NCBI RefSeq assembly: GCF_000959725.1
Contig: NZ_CP009322.1
Coordinates: 2,418,001-2,482,000 of the forward strand
Length of the DNA: 64,000 nt
DNA from: Burkholderia gladioli
GTDB lineage: Bacteria; Pseudomonadota; Gammaproteobacteria; Burkholderiales; Burkholderiaceae
Direction: 5' to 3'
Shown here: piece by piece, positions 34,306 to 44,507 of the stretch
Position numbering within the stretch: the first letter of the stretch is position 1
Layout: each line of letters opens with the position of its first letter
Made by a program: the position numbers and the translations under genes
The notes under the pieces: generated by a model
The model's input: the letters and a program-made list of their open reading frames with translations, nothing else
The model's database searches: none
What the model was told of the DNA's origin: nothing

Positions 34306-34794
34306 TCAGGCCCGCCGCGCCAGGCGGCGCGCCCAGACCGCGTCGAGGCTCAGGGACTCGCCGCCGCGCACGAGCAGCATGAGCGTGATCAGCAGGTACA
34401 GCGACTCGGGCAGATAGAGCAGCCAGCTGGTCCAGCCGATCGGCCCGAGCCCCGCCGGGATCTGGTGAAGCCCGACGGTGGCCAGCGCGACGCCGCTGAT
34501 CGCGAACAGCACCAGCGCGGCCGGGCGCGTGCCGAGGCCCAATGCCAGCAGCAGGCCGAACAGGCACTCGCAGCCCGCCACGAACGGCGCCATCAGCTCG
34601 GGACAGGGCACCTGCGCCTCGGTGATGGTCTGCAGCATCGCGGCGCGATTTCCCGGCAGCACCAGCTTGTTGAAACCGGAAGCCGAAAAGAATACGCCGG
34701 TCGCAATCCGCATCAGCGCGATCGGCCAACTCGCCGGATAAGCGGATGACGGCTGCACCAACGCAATACGCCGCAGAGTGTGAAATATGTTCAT
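34306..34794 (-). CDS. DoxX family membrane protein
   Basis: A 162-residue DoxX-type inner-membrane protein with four hydrophobic segments. The first contains the signature RIATGVFFSASGFNKLV, followed by the LFGLLLALGLGTRPAALVLF segment. DoxX proteins form part of thiosulfate:quinone oxidoreductase in archaea and redox complexes in bacteria, but most are uncharacterised. It ends 6 bp from the tautomerase-like stop codon, convergently. Its promoter lies in the AT-richer region upstream of 34794, shared back to back with the aqpZ side. Confidence 0.85.
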   Translation of the reverse strand: MNIFHTLRRIALVQPSSAYPASWPIALMRIATGVFFSASGFNKLVLPGNRAAMLQTITEAQVPCPELMAPFVAGCECLFGLLLALGLGTRPAALVLFAISGVALATVGLHQIPAGLGPIGWTSWLLYLPESLYLLITLMLLVRGGESLSLDAVWARRLARRA

Positions 34795-35249
34795 ATTGAA
34801 TTCGTGACTAAAAAAATCGCGTATCTTGCCGGCATCGCGACTCGTTTACTGCATTAGGCATTTCGAACCGGTCCGAATCAATCGCCGAGGTTTAATCGCG
34901 AAACCCTAACCGCATCACGCCTGGCGGGCAAGCCGGAAATTCGCAAAGCCCTTAAAAACAGGGGCGATGGGCGATAGCGTGATGCGCCCTGTCGGCAAAT
35001 CGACAGGATGATGCATCGCAAAAAATCGTTTGAATCGATTTGATGGTTTTTTACATTGCAGCGCCGATACTCGCATGAAAATCCGCCCGGACCAGTCCGA
35101 AACGATTCATGCCGGCTTTACCCTGCCGGAATTACCGGGATACCCGCAATCGGGCATATCCATTTCGACAATCTCGACCTAGTATGAAATCGGCCGATTC
35201 CAGCGGCCGTTTCGGTGTCATCGATCCATCCTGATGAGGAGTCCAACTC
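34795..35249. other. 455-bp intergenic region between divergent doxX and aqpZ, AT-richer than its surroundings
   Basis: No gene supported. A possible forward promoter is TTGAAT (35030-35035), 16 bp, TACATT (35052-35057), some 190 bp before aqpZ. An imperfect inverted repeat (GAAATCGGCCG around 35185 and CGGCCGTTTC around 35203) could affect the aqpZ leader. The lower GC suggests regulatory rather than coding DNA. Confidence 0.4.
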
Positions 35250-35990
35250 ATGAACCTGTCTCACCGACTCGCCGCTGAAGTCTTCGGCACCTTCTGGCTG
35301 GTACTGGGCGGCTGCGGCGCGGCCGTGCTCGCGGCCGCGTTTCCGCAACTGGGCATCGGCTTCGCCGGCGTCGCGCTGGCCTTCGGCCTGACCGTGCTGA
35401 CCATGGCCTTCGCGATCGGCCATATCTCGGGCTGCCACCTGAACCCGGCCGTCAGCGTCGGCCTCACCGTGGCCGGCCGCTTCCCGGCTCGCGACCTGGT
35501 GCCCTACGTCGTCGCGCAGGTGGTGGGCGGCGCGCTCGGCGCCTTCGCGCTGTATCTGATCGCCACCGGCAAGCCCGGCTTCGACGTGGTGGGCAGCGGC
35601 TTCGCGACCAACGGCTTCGGCGATCGCTCGCCCGGCCATTACTCGCTGGGCGCGGCCTTCATCTGCGAAGTGGTGATGACGGCCTTCTTCCTGTTCGTGA
35701 TCCTCGGCGCCACCGACAAGCGCGCGCCGGCCGGCTTCGCGCCGATCGCGATCGGCCTGTGCCTGACCCTGATCCACCTGATCTCGATCCCCGTCACCAA
35801 CACCTCGGTGAACCCGGCACGCTCGACCGGCCCGGCGCTGTTCGTCGGCGGCGACGCGATCGGCCAGCTGTGGCTGTTCTGGGCCGCGCCGCTGATCGGC
35901 GCCGTGATCGCCGGCGTGGTCTACCCGATCGTGGCGGGGCGCGGCTCGGTGATCGACGCGCTGCCCCCGGCGGCGGCGCCCGCCGAATGA
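35250..35990 (+). CDS. aqpZ: Aquaporin Z
   Basis: A 246-residue inner-membrane water channel, tetrameric in the family. Six membrane segments and two half-helices carry the NPA boxes [11 protein letters not shown] (about 62-72) and [13 protein letters not shown] (about 185-197). The start [22 protein letters not shown] and length match AqpZ of proteobacteria rather than glycerol facilitators; the Arg after the second NPA is present. A clean GATGAGGAG ribosome site precedes the ATG. It is monocistronic, ending in a strong hairpin. Confidence 0.97.
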   Translation: MNLSHRLAAEVFGTFWLVLGGCGAAVLAAAFPQLGIGFAGVALAFGLTVLTMAFAIGHISGCHLNPAVSVGLTVAGRFPARDLVPYVVAQVVGGALGAFALYLIATGKPGFDVVGSGFATNGFGDRSPGHYSLGAAFICEVVMTAFFLFVILGATDKRAPAGFAPIAIGLCLTLIHLISIPVTNTSVNPARSTGPALFVGGDAIGQLWLFWAAPLIGAVIAGVVYPIVAGRGSVIDALPPAAAPAE

Positions 35991-35992
35991 AA

Positions 35993-36034
35993 AACGGCGG
36001 CGCGAGCCTGCCGATGCAGGTTCGCGCCGCCGTT
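35993..36034 (+). terminator. Intrinsic terminator after aqpZ
   Basis: A 19-bp stem (35993-36011 with 36016-36034), one G-T wobble, a 4-nt loop, starting 3 nt after the stop codon. The T-tract is poor, as usual in this GC-rich genome. Confidence 0.75.
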
Positions 36035-36131
36035 CGTTCCCAGCCGCTGCTGCTGCAGCAGAGCAGGACAAGCATGCCGCGCTTCCTCGCGAAGCGCCCG
36101 CCCCTATCCCCGTCCCCGCCCCTCCCCCGTC

Positions 36132-37559
<1,428 letters not shown>

Positions 37560-37581
37560 CTAATACCTTGAGGAACCTGCC

Positions 37582-38442
37582 TTGAGCCAGACACTCGATA
37601 TCGACCTGCTGCGCAGCTTCGTCGCGATCGCGGAAGTGCGCGCGCTGAGCCGCGCCGCCGATCGCGTCGGCCGCACCCAGTCCGCGCTGAGCCAGCAGTT
37701 GCGGCGCCTGGAGGAGATCGTCGAGCAGCCGCTGTTCCAGCGCACCGGGCGCGGTGTGGTGCTCACGCATCCCGGCGAGCGCCTGCTCGGCCATGCGCAG
37801 CGCATCCTGCGGCTGCACGACGAGGCGCTGGCCGATCTCTCCGGCAAGGGTCTGTCCGGCACGATCCGCTTCGGCTGCCCCGAGGATTACGCCACCACCT
37901 TCCTGCCGCCGCTGCTGCGGCAGTTCTCGATCCAGCATCCGCATGCGCAGGTCGAGGTGTTCTGCGCGCCGTCACCGCGCCTGCACGAGCAACTGGCCAA
38001 GCACGCGATCGACCTGGCGATGGTTTCGGTGGCCGATGGGCAGCCGGCCGGCAGCGGCCCGATCCGCCGCGAGCCGCTGGTCTGGATCGGCTATCCGGGC
38101 CTCGCGCCGGCCGATTTCGAACCCTTGCCGCTTGCGCTGTCCGATCCCGACACGCTCGACCATCGCGCCGCCTGCGCGGCCCTGCAGCGCGCCGGGCGCG
38201 CCTACCGGATCGCCTACGCGAGCAGCAGCCTGGCCGGCCTGATCGCGCTGGTGCGTTCGGGGCAGGCCTTCGCGGTGGTCACGCAGATGGCCGTGCCGCC
38301 CGACCTGGCGATCCTCGGCGGCGATCCGGGCCTGCCGGCCCTGCCCGCGGTCGGCATCACGCTGCGGCTCGAGCAGGCCCAGCCCTCGCCGTTGGTCGAG
38401 GCCTTCGCCGAACATATCCGCGCCACCCTGCCCTCGCTGTGA
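37582..38442 (+). CDS. dgdR: LysR family regulator DgdR
   Basis: A 286-residue LysR-type regulator. The HTH is in the N-terminal 60 residues (RALSRAADRVGRTQSALSQQLRRLEEI), and the effector domain starts near residue 90 (SGTIRFGCPEDYA). It is divergent from dgdA with a 148-bp gap, the arrangement described for B. cepacia, and the N-terminal MSQTLDIDLLRSF is as I recall for DgdR. The start is a TTG at 37582 with TTGAGGAAC about 9 bases upstream; no ATG is available nearby. It controls dgdA, probably with the dialkylglycine as coinducer. Confidence 0.93.
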   Translation: MSQTLDIDLLRSFVAIAEVRALSRAADRVGRTQSALSQQLRRLEEIVEQPLFQRTGRGVVLTHPGERLLGHAQRILRLHDEALADLSGKGLSGTIRFGCPEDYATTFLPPLLRQFSIQHPHAQVEVFCAPSPRLHEQLAKHAIDLAMVSVADGQPAGSGPIRREPLVWIGYPGLAPADFEPLPLALSDPDTLDHRAACAALQRAGRAYRIAYASSSLAGLIALVRSGQAFAVVTQMAVPPDLAILGGDPGLPALPAVGITLRLEQAQPSPLVEAFAEHIRATLPSL

Positions 38443-38492
38443 CGGCCCGGCGATTCGTTCGCGATCCTCATCGATCTCGCGCGACGGGCATG

Positions 38493-38714
38493 TCAGGCGA
38501 GCAGGCGCTCGAACAGCGGCGCGAGCGCGTCGATCCGCATCTGCCGGCCCACCCCGGCCGGCGGCGACAGCCCGATCGTCCGCCGCATCATCTGGAAACC
38601 GGCGATCAGGGCCAGCACCAGCGCCGCGCGTTGCGGCGCATGCGCGCCATCGAGCAGGGACGCGATCGCGCCGAGCCGGAAACGCTCGATTGCCTCGTTG
38701 CTTGAACTTTTCAA
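38493..38714 (-). pseudogene. TetR-type regulator remnant, C-terminal part only
   Basis: A 73-residue reading frame whose sequence LVLALIAGFQMMRRTIGL matches the last helices of a TetR-family C-terminal domain (TetR_C_17-like, as in regulators ending with this dimer helix and a short LAPLFERLLA tail). The N-terminal DNA-binding domain is absent: the DNA upstream (38715 onwards) belongs to the start of a secreted-protein gene on the other strand. I read this as a leftover after deletion. A genuine short protein is less likely. Confidence 0.6.
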
Positions 38715-38759
38715 TCTCCTGACGATCCATACCCGCTTTCAGGTAGATCGGAGAAGTTC

Positions 38760-39086
38760 ATGCTGCGTATCGCGACCACCCTCGTCCTGCTGGGCACCGG
38801 CGCCCAGGCGCTTGCCGCCGGGGAAACGCGCCCCTCCCTGTTCAAGGAGTACGACGTGCTGGACAAGCGCGACAGGATCCTGCGCGAGGACCATCTGCGC
38901 GACTCGCTCAGGAGCGATGCGGAAAAGAGACGGGCAGCGGGGCTCGGCATGTACCCGCAGCATGGGCAGCGCAACGTCGAGCAAGCCGGCAACCTGTCGG
39001 TCAAGCCGTATTCGAAGAATATCGATTCGTACTGCTACCAGGAATCGGGCAACTCGACCACCTGCGGCTCGCGCCTGAACTGGTAA
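38760..39086 (+). CDS. Small secreted protein of unknown function
   Basis: A 108-residue protein with a signal peptide (MLRIATTLVLLGTGAQALAAG, cleavage after Ala-Leu-Ala-Ala likely). The mature part is charged and helical at first (KEYDVLDKRDRILREDHLRDSLRSDAEK) and ends with two Cys (SYCYQESGNSTTCGS) that can form one disulfide. I do not recognise a family. The start has ATCGGAGAAG upstream. The gene stands alone between the TetR remnant and a convergent AEC transporter gene. Confidence 0.7.
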   Translation: MLRIATTLVLLGTGAQALAAGETRPSLFKEYDVLDKRDRILREDHLRDSLRSDAEKRRAAGLGMYPQHGQRNVEQAGNLSVKPYSKNIDSYCYQESGNSTTCGSRLNW

Positions 39087-39217
39087 GCCCCTTCATCCCG
39101 CCAAGGCCTTCACGCGCCGCGCCAGTTCGGCAAAGCCGCACGCGCCCGAACTGGCGCAACAGCGCCTGTTCCGCGGTATCCAGCGCATCGCCGCGGCTTC
39201 GACGCCAGGCGATCCGC

Positions 39218-40135
39218 CTAGCGATGCGACACCAGCAGCACCAGCGGCATGGTGATGGCCGCCAGCGCCGTCTGCACGGTGATGATGCCGGCCGACAGGC
39301 GATGATCGCCGCCCAGCAGCTTCGCCATGATGTAGGCCGAGGGCGTGCAGGGCAGCGAGTTGAACAGCACGATGGTGGTCAGCGCCGGGCCGTGGATGCC
39401 GAGGCTCACGCCGATCCACAGCGTCAGCAGCGGCACCAGCAGCAGCTTGATGAAGGAGGACTGCAGCACCGGCCCGCGCGCCGCGCGGGCCGCCTGCATG
39501 TCGAGCCCGGCGCCGACGGCCAGCAGCCCCAGCGGCAGGGAGGCCGCGCCGAGGATCGAGAGCAGGCTCGACAGCGTGGCCGGCAACGCGAGGCCGCCGA
39601 GATTGAACAGCGCGCCGAGCAGCACCGCCATGATCACGGGGTTCTTCAGCACGGCATTGAGGACCTGCCTCGGCGTGGGCGCGCCGCCGCTGCCGTAGCG
39701 CATCAGGATCACCACCGAGGCCACGTTGAGCAGCGGAATCGCCACCGCGATGCTGATCGAGGTCAGCGTCAGGCCCACGCTGCCGTACATCGCGGCGGCG
39801 GCGGCCACGCCCACGTAGGTGTTGGGCCGCAGCGAGCCCTGGATCACCGAGGAGAACACCGCGCCCGGCTGCCGGCTCCAGAGGCGCCAGCCATACAGCA
39901 GCAGCGCGCCGGCGCCTACCGCGCCGAGGATCGCGATCGCGATCGGGCGGATCGGGAACTGCGTGAGGTTGGCGCGGGCGACCTGGCTGAACATCAGGGC
40001 CGGGAACATGTAGTAGTAGTTCAGCGTCTCGCAGGGCAGCCAGAACGCGTCGGCGAGCAGCCGGCGCTGGCGCAGCACGAAGCCGAGCAGGATCAGGGCG
40101 AAGATCGGGATCAGCGCGGTGAAGACACTTTGCAT
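39218..40135 (-). CDS. AEC family transporter (auxin-efflux-carrier fold)
   Basis: A 305-residue inner-membrane carrier with ten hydrophobic segments. Hallmarks are the start FTALIPIFALILLGFVLRQ, the central segment GSLRPNTYVGVAAAAAMYG and the late SLPCTPSAYIMAKLLGGDH. Bacterial members move small organic acids such as malate, malonate or citrate, or act with decarboxylation pathways. It is the last gene of an operon: 10 bp after the TSUP gene, which itself starts 1 bp after the pyruvate-kinase-like gene. Direction of transport and substrate are not known. Confidence 0.92.
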   Translation of the reverse strand: MQSVFTALIPIFALILLGFVLRQRRLLADAFWLPCETLNYYYMFPALMFSQVARANLTQFPIRPIAIAILGAVGAGALLLYGWRLWSRQPGAVFSSVIQGSLRPNTYVGVAAAAAMYGSVGLTLTSISIAVAIPLLNVASVVILMRYGSGGAPTPRQVLNAVLKNPVIMAVLLGALFNLGGLALPATLSSLLSILGAASLPLGLLAVGAGLDMQAARAARGPVLQSSFIKLLLVPLLTLWIGVSLGIHGPALTTIVLFNSLPCTPSAYIMAKLLGGDHRLSAGIITVQTALAAITMPLVLLVSHR

Positions 40136-40145
40136 GGCGGTTCCG

Positions 40146-40880
40146 TCAGATCAGCGTCCTGGCCAGCACCACCGCGCCGTACACGCCGATGAAGGCGGTC
40201 ATGGCGCGTTCGTAGAGCGGCGCGCCGGCGCGCTTGAACAGCAGGTTGCCGACCGCGAAATAAACCACCACCGCCAGCGGCGCGATCGCGAAACCCTCCA
40301 CGCTCAAGGCCGAGCGCCGCAGCACCGCCAGCGTGCCGAGCTGCAGCGCGCCGAACAGCAGGTAGTAGCGCGCGATGGCCAGGCGCACCTGCAGCTTGTC
40401 CCGATGGCGGCTGACCGCGTACACGGCCAGCAGGGCGCCGCCCATGTTGGTCAACCCGTGGATCACGCCCATCGCGCCGGCATAGGCGCGGTCGCGACGC
40501 TGCACGAAGCGCTGCAGGCGTGCCTGCAGGCGCGGCGAGTAGCGGATCAAGGCGGCGCCCAGCATCATCAGCCCGATCAGGATCTCGACGCGGGCCTTGA
40601 GCCCGGTCGCCACCAGCACCGCCAGCGCCACCACGATCGCCAGCGCGCAGAGCAGCATGTTGATCCGCTCGCGCGCCGGCAAGGGCTCGCCGCGCCCGGT
40701 CGTGACCTGGATCGCGGAGATCGCCATCGAGGACGGCAGCAGCAGGCCCAGCACCGAGGTGAAATCGAAGCCGAGCAGGAGCAGCGTGGGGGTGCCGAAT
40801 ACCAGCACGCCCATGCCGAAGATCGATTGCACCACCGCGAGCAGCGCGACGATGCCGGCCAGCAGGTAGGGATCGTGCAT
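40146..40880 (-). CDS. TSUP family transporter (TauE/SafE-like)
   Basis: A 244-residue membrane protein with about eight hydrophobic segments and the two TauE/SafE half repeats (GIVALLAVVQSIFGMGVLVFG and VIHGLTNMGGALLAVYAV). Family members export sulfite, sulfoacetate or similar organic anions, or take up acids. Its start codon lies 1 bp after the stop of the pyruvate-kinase-like gene, and its stop lies 10 bp before the AEC gene; translation is therefore likely coupled. This linkage, with two different carriers, is notable. Confidence 0.9.
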   Translation of the reverse strand: MHDPYLLAGIVALLAVVQSIFGMGVLVFGTPTLLLLGFDFTSVLGLLLPSSMAISAIQVTTGRGEPLPARERINMLLCALAIVVALAVLVATGLKARVEILIGLMMLGAALIRYSPRLQARLQRFVQRRDRAYAGAMGVIHGLTNMGGALLAVYAVSRHRDKLQVRLAIARYYLLFGALQLGTLAVLRRSALSVEGFAIAPLAVVVYFAVGNLLFKRAGAPLYERAMTAFIGVYGAVVLARTLI

Positions 40881-40881
40881 C

Positions 40882-42318
40882 TCAGGCCGCCTCCAGGCTC
40901 GCTGGCTGCGGCCAGGACCGCTGCCGCGCCAGTTGGCCGACGCGCACCGTCTGCAGCAGGCTCGGCGACACGTCGGCGTCGCTGCTGGCGGCCAGCACCA
41001 CCAGCACCACGTCGTCGTGCGCGAGGAACCCGGCCGTCCACAGCGCCTCGAGCGCCACCATCCCGGCGCCTTCGTCCGCAACGCTCAATTGCGGCAGGTA
41101 CACGCCGGTCGTGCCCGGCAGCAGGTTCCAGGCGCGCACCCGCTCAAGCTCGTTGCCGACCGCGATGATCGGCTGCTGCACCTGCGCCATCGACACCAGC
41201 CGGGCCGCGTAACCGGTACGCGACAGCACCACGATGCGCGTGATCGGCAGGCTGCGCGCCAATGCCTGGGTGGCTGCCCGCAGGTCGAGCTGGCTGGCCG
41301 GCACGCCGCCGAGCGGCGGCGCCACCGCGTGCCGGTGCCCCTCGGCCAACGTGACGATGCTGCGCAGGCGCGCCACGGCCTCCACCGGGAAGCGGCCGAC
41401 CGCGGTCTCGCCCGAGAGCATCACCGCCGAGGCGCCGTCGATCACCGAATTGGTCACGTCGCCGATCTCGGCCTTGGTCGGCAGCGGGCTCTCGATCATG
41501 CTGTGCAGCAGCTCGGTGGCCACGATCACCGGCTTGCCGTAGCGCTGCGCGGCCGCGATGATGGTCTTCTGGTGGATCGACACGTGATCGATGCTGGTCT
41601 CGACCGACAGGTCGCCACGATCGATCATGATGGTGTCGGTGGCGCGCGCGATTTCGTCGAGATGGTCGAGGCCGCCCTGGTTCTCGACCTTGGCGACGAT
41701 CTGCGGCGTCGGCGCGTCGATCAGGGCGCGGATGGCCTCCACGTGGCGCGCCGATTCGACGAAGCTGATGCCGACGAAATCCACGCCGACGCGCCTGGCG
41801 AACGCGATCATGTCGCGATCGCGCGGCGTGACGAGCTCCTGGCCCAGGTCGATCTCGGGAACGTTGATGCCCTTGCGGCTCTTGAGCGTGCCGTCCGTTT
41901 CCGCGACCACATGCACGTCGGGCCCCTCGACTTCGGCCACCCGGAACGACAAGGTGCCGTCGTCGGCGTAAATGCGCACGCCGGCACGCAGCTTCTCATG
42001 AAACTTCGCGTAATTGACCGGCACCTTTTGCGAACCGTCATGCGACAGGTCGGTAGTCAATATCAGACGGTCACCCGTCTTGAACGACGGTTCGACACGC
42101 AACTGGATAGTGCGGATCTTGCGCCCCGGAATATCGAGCAGGATCGGCAATTCGGGCAGGGTTTCCCGAATCAGGGCAATGGTGGTCTCATGCCAGGCCA
42201 GGTCGCCATGCGAGCCGTTCAGGCGCGCGACCGTCATGCCCGCGCGCTGCAAGGCCAGCAAGGTGGAAGGATGGTTTGAAGCCGGCCCGATGGTTGCGAC
42301 GATTGTTGTTCTGGACAT
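40882..42318 (-). CDS. Divergent pyruvate-kinase-like enzyme
   Basis: A 478-residue protein with the pyruvate-kinase fold: ATIGPAS start, a B domain (about 70-165), KGINVP, SFV (about 185), AKVEN with the catalytic Lys (about 210) and metal Glu (about 212), RGDLS with the metal Asp (about 236), VLSGETA-type VMLSGETAVG and the C domain. Several universally conserved loops are altered: NGSHG instead of NFSHG (34-38), LDIPGRKIRT instead of LDTKGPEIRT (61-70), and MIDRGDLS instead of VARGDLG (231-237). It leads an operon with TSUP and AEC carriers. Activity on phosphoenolpyruvate is possible, but a related phospho-enol substrate should be considered. Confidence 0.88.
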   Translation of the reverse strand: MSRTTIVATIGPASNHPSTLLALQRAGMTVARLNGSHGDLAWHETTIALIRETLPELPILLDIPGRKIRTIQLRVEPSFKTGDRLILTTDLSHDGSQKVPVNYAKFHEKLRAGVRIYADDGTLSFRVAEVEGPDVHVVAETDGTLKSRKGINVPEIDLGQELVTPRDRDMIAFARRVGVDFVGISFVESARHVEAIRALIDAPTPQIVAKVENQGGLDHLDEIARATDTIMIDRGDLSVETSIDHVSIHQKTIIAAAQRYGKPVIVATELLHSMIESPLPTKAEIGDVTNSVIDGASAVMLSGETAVGRFPVEAVARLRSIVTLAEGHRHAVAPPLGGVPASQLDLRAATQALARSLPITRIVVLSRTGYAARLVSMAQVQQPIIAVGNELERVRAWNLLPGTTGVYLPQLSVADEGAGMVALEALWTAGFLAHDDVVLVVLAASSDADVSPSLLQTVRVGQLARQRSWPQPASLEAA

Positions 42319-42529
42319 TTCTTTTTCTGTCGTTGGTTTGCACGCGGCAAATATGACAGAAACATGTCAGCGACTTTAATAATAAAAACTTGGCCAATTA
42401 GACGCCAAAGAAATAAAGCTCGTCATTCGAAGTCGAAACATCAATAACGCTGTTGAAACGCCGTTCAACCAAATGGCGCCATCGAATTCAAAATGAGACC
42501 TTGATTCGCCCCGCTTCGAAAATCCCCTT

Positions 42530-43441
42530 TCACCCCCGCCCGCGCCACGCCACCAGCACCACGCCCGCGATCGCCGTGGCGCCGCCCGCCAGCGTGGCGA
42601 GGCCGGGACGCTCGCCGGTCAGCCAGGCCGACAGCGCGGTGGCCACGGCCGGCGACAGGTACAGGAAGTTCGCCGCGCGCGCGGCGCCGAAATAACCGAG
42701 CGCGTAGGTCCAGCTCGCGTAACCGAGCGCGGCCGGGAACACGCCGAGCATCAGCACCGCCGCGAGCGTGCCGTGAGGCGCCGCGGGCAGCGCGCCGATC
42801 GCGCCCGGCAGCCACGGCGAAAGCCATAAAGCCCCCGCCAGCAGCGTATAGGCCGTGCAGGCCAGCGGCCCGTAAACGGGAATCAGCCGTCGCTGCAGCA
42901 CGAAATAGCTCGCCGTGCAAAAGGCCGCCGCGAGGATCAGCGTGCTGCCGGCGCCGAGCGCCAGGCCGCCTGGCTGGCCGCGCGCGATCACGGCGATGCC
43001 GGCCAGGCTGACCAGCGAGCCGATCCATCCCCAGGCATTGATGCGCTCGCCGAGGAACAGCACCGCCAGCACGGCGGTGAAGATCGGCAGCGTGCTGGCG
43101 ATGAAGCTGGCCGCGCCGGGAGCGACGGTCTGCTCGCCGGTGTTCAGCAGGGCGTTGTAGAAGGCGATGCCGAACAGCCCGCACAACAGGAAGCGCAGGC
43201 TGTCGCGCCAGCCCGGCAGGCGCGGCCGCTGCCACGCCAGCCAGGCGAGCACCAGCACGGCGGCGGTGCCGAAGCGCCCCGCCGCCAGATGCAGCGGCGA
43301 CAGGCCCTGCAGGCCGATGCGGATGAAGGGAAAGGCCGAAGCCCAGGACACCACCGTGAAGGCGACCGCGCCGAGCGCGAGCAGCACCTGCCTGAGATCG
43401 CGCGGCGAGCAGTTTTTCGAAGCCGGGGAGAGCGTGTTCAT
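42530..43441 (-). CDS. EamA/DMT family transporter
   Basis: A ten-segment drug/metabolite transporter of 303 residues (309 if the earlier ATG at 43459 is used). Two EamA repeats are visible: the first from VAFTVVSWASAFPFIRIGLQGL to IAFYNALLNTGEQTVAPGAA, the second from AAAFCTASYFVLQRRLI to LSAWLTGERPGLATLAGG. Members export amino acids, nucleosides or toxic metabolites. It is divergent from the LysR gene at 43505 (about 60-bp gap), which probably controls it. No ribosome site distinguishes the two starts. Confidence 0.9.
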   Translation of the reverse strand: MNTLSPASKNCSPRDLRQVLLALGAVAFTVVSWASAFPFIRIGLQGLSPLHLAAGRFGTAAVLVLAWLAWQRPRLPGWRDSLRFLLCGLFGIAFYNALLNTGEQTVAPGAASFIASTLPIFTAVLAVLFLGERINAWGWIGSLVSLAGIAVIARGQPGGLALGAGSTLILAAAFCTASYFVLQRRLIPVYGPLACTAYTLLAGALWLSPWLPGAIGALPAAPHGTLAAVLMLGVFPAALGYASWTYALGYFGAARAANFLYLSPAVATALSAWLTGERPGLATLAGGATAIAGVVLVAWRGRG

Positions 43442-43504
43442 GCCAGGATCGTGCCGCATCGCCAGCTGTTAAGCTAGCGCATCGATCAACGTCTTCCTGT
43501 GAAT

Positions 43505-44485
43505 ATGGCTCACAGCTCATCTCGCCCTCGCGTCCCGTCCGCGGCACGGCTCGCCGACGCCGCGCCCGACGCCGCGCGGCCACCACTGGCCAGCCTCGAG
43601 ACGGTCTGCAACGTGGCGCGCCACGGTTCCTTCCTGGCTGCCGCCGAGATCTCCGGCCTCACGCACGGCGCGATCAGCCGGCGCATCGCGGCCGTGGAGA
43701 ACTGGCTCGGCGTGAAGCTGTTCGAGCGCCACGCGCGCGGCGTGCGGCCGACCCTGGACGGGCAGCGCTTCGTCAGCCGCATCGAGCAGGCCTTCGGCAT
43801 CATCGACAGCGCGGCCGACCAATGGCGCTCGCCGCGCGGCGCGCGCCTGGTCAAGCTGAGCATGGTGCCGGCCTTCGCCAGCCTGTGGTTCCTGGCCCGC
43901 CACGGCGATCTGGAAAACGAAGCACCGGCCCTGCGCATCGAGCTCGACATCGACCATCGCGCCGTCGATATCGCGGGCGGCCAGGCCGACCTGGCGATCC
44001 GCTACGGACGCGGCAACTGGCGCCATCTGGAGGCCAGGCCCTTCCTGCCCGAAACGCTCTACCCGGTCGCGCATCCGGCGCTGGCCGCGCAACTGGCCAA
44101 GGCCATGCGCCGTCACGGCGAGGCCGCCCTGCTCGATGCCCCGCTGCTGCACGACTCCGACGCGACCGGCTGGCGTGCCTGGTTCGAGCCGCTGGGCATC
44201 GCGCTCAAGCCGCGCGCGCAGGATCGACGCTTCGAGGACTACACGCTGGTGCTGGCCGCCGCCGAGGCCGGGCTCGGCGTGGCGCTGGCGCGCGTGCCGG
44301 TGGCCGCCGCCCATCTGTCGCGCAGCCCGCTGGTGCGCCTGAGCCGGCGCGAGGTGGTTTCGCCGCTGACGGCGTACATCGTGCACGCGCGGGACGAATG
44401 CCGCCCCGAGGTGCTGGCGCTGATCGACAGGTTATTGAGGATGGCGAACCAGGAAGCGGCGGGCCTGGCGGGCGCCGGTGGCTGA
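43505..44485 (+). CDS. LysR family transcriptional regulator
   Basis: A 326-residue LysR-type regulator with an unusually long N-terminal tail (about 25 Ala/Arg/Pro-rich residues) before the HTH (LETVCNVARHGSFLAAAEISGLTHGAISRRIAAVE, about 28-62). The effector domain has RGARLVKLSMVPAFASLWFLAR and DLAIRYGRGNW, typical of the GcvA branch. The ATG at 43505 is preferred over a GTG at 43499. It is divergent from the EamA transporter gene, a common regulator-exporter pairing. Confidence 0.9.
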   Translation: MAHSSSRPRVPSAARLADAAPDAARPPLASLETVCNVARHGSFLAAAEISGLTHGAISRRIAAVENWLGVKLFERHARGVRPTLDGQRFVSRIEQAFGIIDSAADQWRSPRGARLVKLSMVPAFASLWFLARHGDLENEAPALRIELDIDHRAVDIAGGQADLAIRYGRGNWRHLEARPFLPETLYPVAHPALAAQLAKAMRRHGEAALLDAPLLHDSDATGWRAWFEPLGIALKPRAQDRRFEDYTLVLAAAEAGLGVALARVPVAAAHLSRSPLVRLSRREVVSPLTAYIVHARDECRPEVLALIDRLLRMANQEAAGLAGAGG

Positions 44486-44507
44486 CATCGCGGCGCCGCC
44501 GTGCCCC

